Source: Pancytospora philotis
Lineage: Eukaryota > Microsporidia
Direction: 5' to 3'
Length of the DNA: 64,000 bases
Assembly (NCBI GenBank): GCA_023647555.1
Contig: JALRLY010000259.1
Coordinates: 1 to 64,000, forward strand
A program made the translations under genes and the position numbers. Shown in pieces: positions 62,576 through 64,000 of this stretch; within the stretch, counting starts at the first letter, position 1; each line of letters starts with the position of its first letter. The notes beneath the pieces are model-generated. The model did not search any database. It had not been told where the DNA came from and saw only the letters and a program-made list of their open reading frames with translations.

Positions 62576-64000
62576 ATGCTGAGCGTAGTGGGCAGTGCAG
62601 TTGCCGCTCTGTCCTATTTTATGTGCTATGCATCGGCTTTGGGGCGATCCGCGCTCTTATACTGCAATATAAAGCAAACAGCAGAGAGCTGGTTCAACGT
62701 CGAATATGACTTCACCAGTTACGAGCTGGTCGAAATCAGAGCTCGGATCATGCATTTTATCAAAGGCCGGATAACAAAGAAGCTGATAACCAGTGATGAA
62801 ACGGCAAAATGCTTCCAGCACATGATGCCGAGAATTATCGCCGATGTGGAGTATGCGCGGTCTTGTTTTCTCGCTGGCTTGGCGAGCAGCCCGAAACTTT
62901 ATACGAGATTTGTGGAGTACATCCGTGCACAAGATCCCAAGGCGCAGCTAGCCTTACATAAGTTTATCTGCCGGAAGCCGGCGGTCCCGCAGCAGGCGGA
63001 CGCAGATGGGCCAGCGGTCCCGCAGCAGTTGGATGCGGACGAGTTAGAAGTGCTGCAGCAGTTGGATGCGGACGAGTTAGAGGTGCCGCAGCAGGCGGCC
63101 CCTGAACTGGTGCGAAACAAAAGCTTCAAAGAGTTCATGGACGACGTTGCCAAAACACCGGCCATTCTTTCCGATACGGAATATGGCTATTATATCGGGG
63201 ACGATGAGCGCTCTAAGTTCAATCTAGTCGCGCTGATAATCGCTCGTGCAGATTGGAAAGCTAAAGCAATCGAGAGAGAGCTCAACAAAGTCATAGACAC
63301 ACTCGGGCCTGGTAAGGACTCCAGAAATTATTATTTGGGCTTAACCATAGATATCGTAAAAATACTGTACAAGATGGAGTATCTGAACGAAGACGCCCGC
63401 TGTGCCGCGATCTTTTCGAAACTGTTTGAGTCCGCCCGTGGACACGACGCACTGAAGAATCCTAAGTTGTACGAACTCATGAGTTTCGACGATAGAACCG
63501 CGGGGTATCTGCTCGACGAACTGCTGAAGCTGTGGAGCGCCGGTGGCTTCCAATGGGACATCAATGCGATGCGGAGGAGCCAGGTTACCGAGGCGGCGTT
63601 CTCAGAATTCTGCTTCAGACTTCGGAGTTTTCTTGCTAGAAATCCTTTGCGCGTGCTATCTCTAATACTCGAGACGATTCACCTTCGCCAGCCGGAAAAG
63701 ACCAAAGAGCTGGATCTAGCAATCTGGCCTGCTTTAAATGAAGAATACAAGAAATTGCACCCGAAGTTTGTGTATTCACACTACTATCTCTGCCACAAGG
63801 CGCAGCTTTTCATCCTTGAATCTGATTTACAGCGTTACTTCGACGTTCTGGATAATGTAAACTTGGTATGGCTGTCGAAGTATTCCAGCAAAGAAACAGA
63901 CCCTTCCGTAGCCATGAGTATTGAAGATTTCCTGCGCTGTATGTCGCGTGAGCGGCAGGCGAAGCTTTACCAGTGGGTGCGAGACTACATAGATGAGCAC
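62576..64000 (+). CDS. Secreted family A protein, subtype A2, 3' end cut
   Basis: The frame runs from an ATG at 62576, preceded by GGAAAATTCTCATACCC, to the right edge without a stop (475 codons), so it is truncated by the window. It has a signal peptide (MLSVVGSAVAALSYFMCYAS) and 'WFNVEYDFTSYELVEIRARI', the same signature as 40579 and 42321. The last visible residues 'RQAKLYQWVRDYIDEH' match the 'CQNRLYQWAKMYLED' end of the paralogs, so only a few residues are missing. Residues about 137-172 contain an 11-residue tandem repeat (VPQQLDADELE type), absent in the paralogs. Confidence 0.77.
   Translation, partial: MLSVVGSAVAALSYFMCYASALGRSALLYCNIKQTAESWFNVEYDFTSYELVEIRARIMHFIKGRITKKLITSDETAKCFQHMMPRIIADVEYARSCFLAGLASSPKLYTRFVEYIRAQDPKAQLALHKFICRKPAVPQQADADGPAVPQQLDADELEVLQQLDADELEVPQQAAPELVRNKSFKEFMDDVAKTPAILSDTEYGYYIGDDERSKFNLVALIIARADWKAKAIERELNKVIDTLGPGKDSRNYYLGLTIDIVKILYKMEYLNEDARCAAIFSKLFESARGHDALKNPKLYELMSFDDRTAGYLLDELLKLWSAGGFQWDINAMRRSQVTEAAFSEFCFRLRSFLARNPLRVLSLILETIHLRQPEKTKELDLAIWPALNEEYKKLHPKFVYSHYYLCHKAQLFILESDLQRYFDVLDNVNLVWLSKYSSKETDPSVAMSIEDFLRCMSRERQAKLYQWVRDYIDEH
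62984..63082 (+). repeat. 33-base tandem repeat in a secreted gene
   Basis: Three 33-base units (62984-63016, 63017-63049, 63050-63082), with a partial fourth, encode VPQQxDADxxx variants. Units 2 and 3 are nearly identical in DNA, so the expansion is recent. Confidence 0.85.

Overview
The window looks like nuclear DNA of a microsporidian with fairly GC-rich genes. The genes are compact and mostly uninterrupted, on both strands, and separated by short gaps. The proteins are eukaryotic and often shorter than usual: Ran, RCC1, Spt5, TAF5, Rpb7, CCT alpha, proteasome lid subunits, septin, kinesin and a Ste12 factor. Three eukaryotic tRNA genes are present. Many start codons are preceded by an AAATTT-type box and then a run of C, a start context known from microsporidia. 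No protein-coding intron could be established. I did not assign a species.

Layout. 1-504: start of a secreted protein gene running off the left edge. 1.7-15.7 kb: housekeeping block with Swd2/WDR82, NAC beta, a thioredoxin-fold membrane protein, Ran, a TBC Rab-GAP, RCC1, a lysophospholipid acyltransferase, a Rua1-like zinc protein, a PGM2-type phosphomutase, tRNA-Asp, a PIP kinase and an Sm-like protein. 15.8-19.9 kb: tRNA-Cys and three secreted proteins of two paralogous families. 21-40.5 kb: second housekeeping block with a LisH/propeller protein, ZPR1-like, a possible TMEM208/SND2, a Na+/H+ antiporter, Ste24, CCT alpha, uL29 (L35), Rpf1, Spt5, septin, Rpn9, a WD40 protein, Rpn5 and a propeller/solenoid protein. 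40.6-43.7 kb: two tandem secreted paralogs. 44-52 kb: tRNA-Ala, an E2, a TRAPP subunit, Ste12-like, kinesin-10, Rpb7 and TAF5. 52-58 kb: secreted paralogs around a PWWP protein. 58-64 kb: Pumilio, a gene-poor 1.6 kb stretch with strong RNA-like structure, a Bfr1-like coiled coil and another secreted paralog running off the right edge.

Two themes stand out. First, ten genes encode signal-peptide proteins without recognisable function. Nine fall into three paralogous families (A: 16079, 40579, 42321, 52114, 62576; B: 54918, 56632; C: 17886, 18977) and the tenth is the partial gene at the left edge. They sit between conserved genes and have looser, more A/T-containing codon use, so they are candidates for lineage-specific secreted effectors. 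Second, two gaps hold dense, mutually consistent base pairing. The minus strand at about 60193-60341 has the topology of a U1 snRNA (5' ACUUAC, three stem-loops closed by a helix, an Sm-like site and a 3' hairpin). The plus strand at about 30237-30403 could be a Pol III RNA ending in six T residues. Both are predictions from reading the sequence.

Where several in-frame starts exist I chose the ATG just downstream of the AAATTT/CCC signal, so several proteins here are shorter than the longest open frame.
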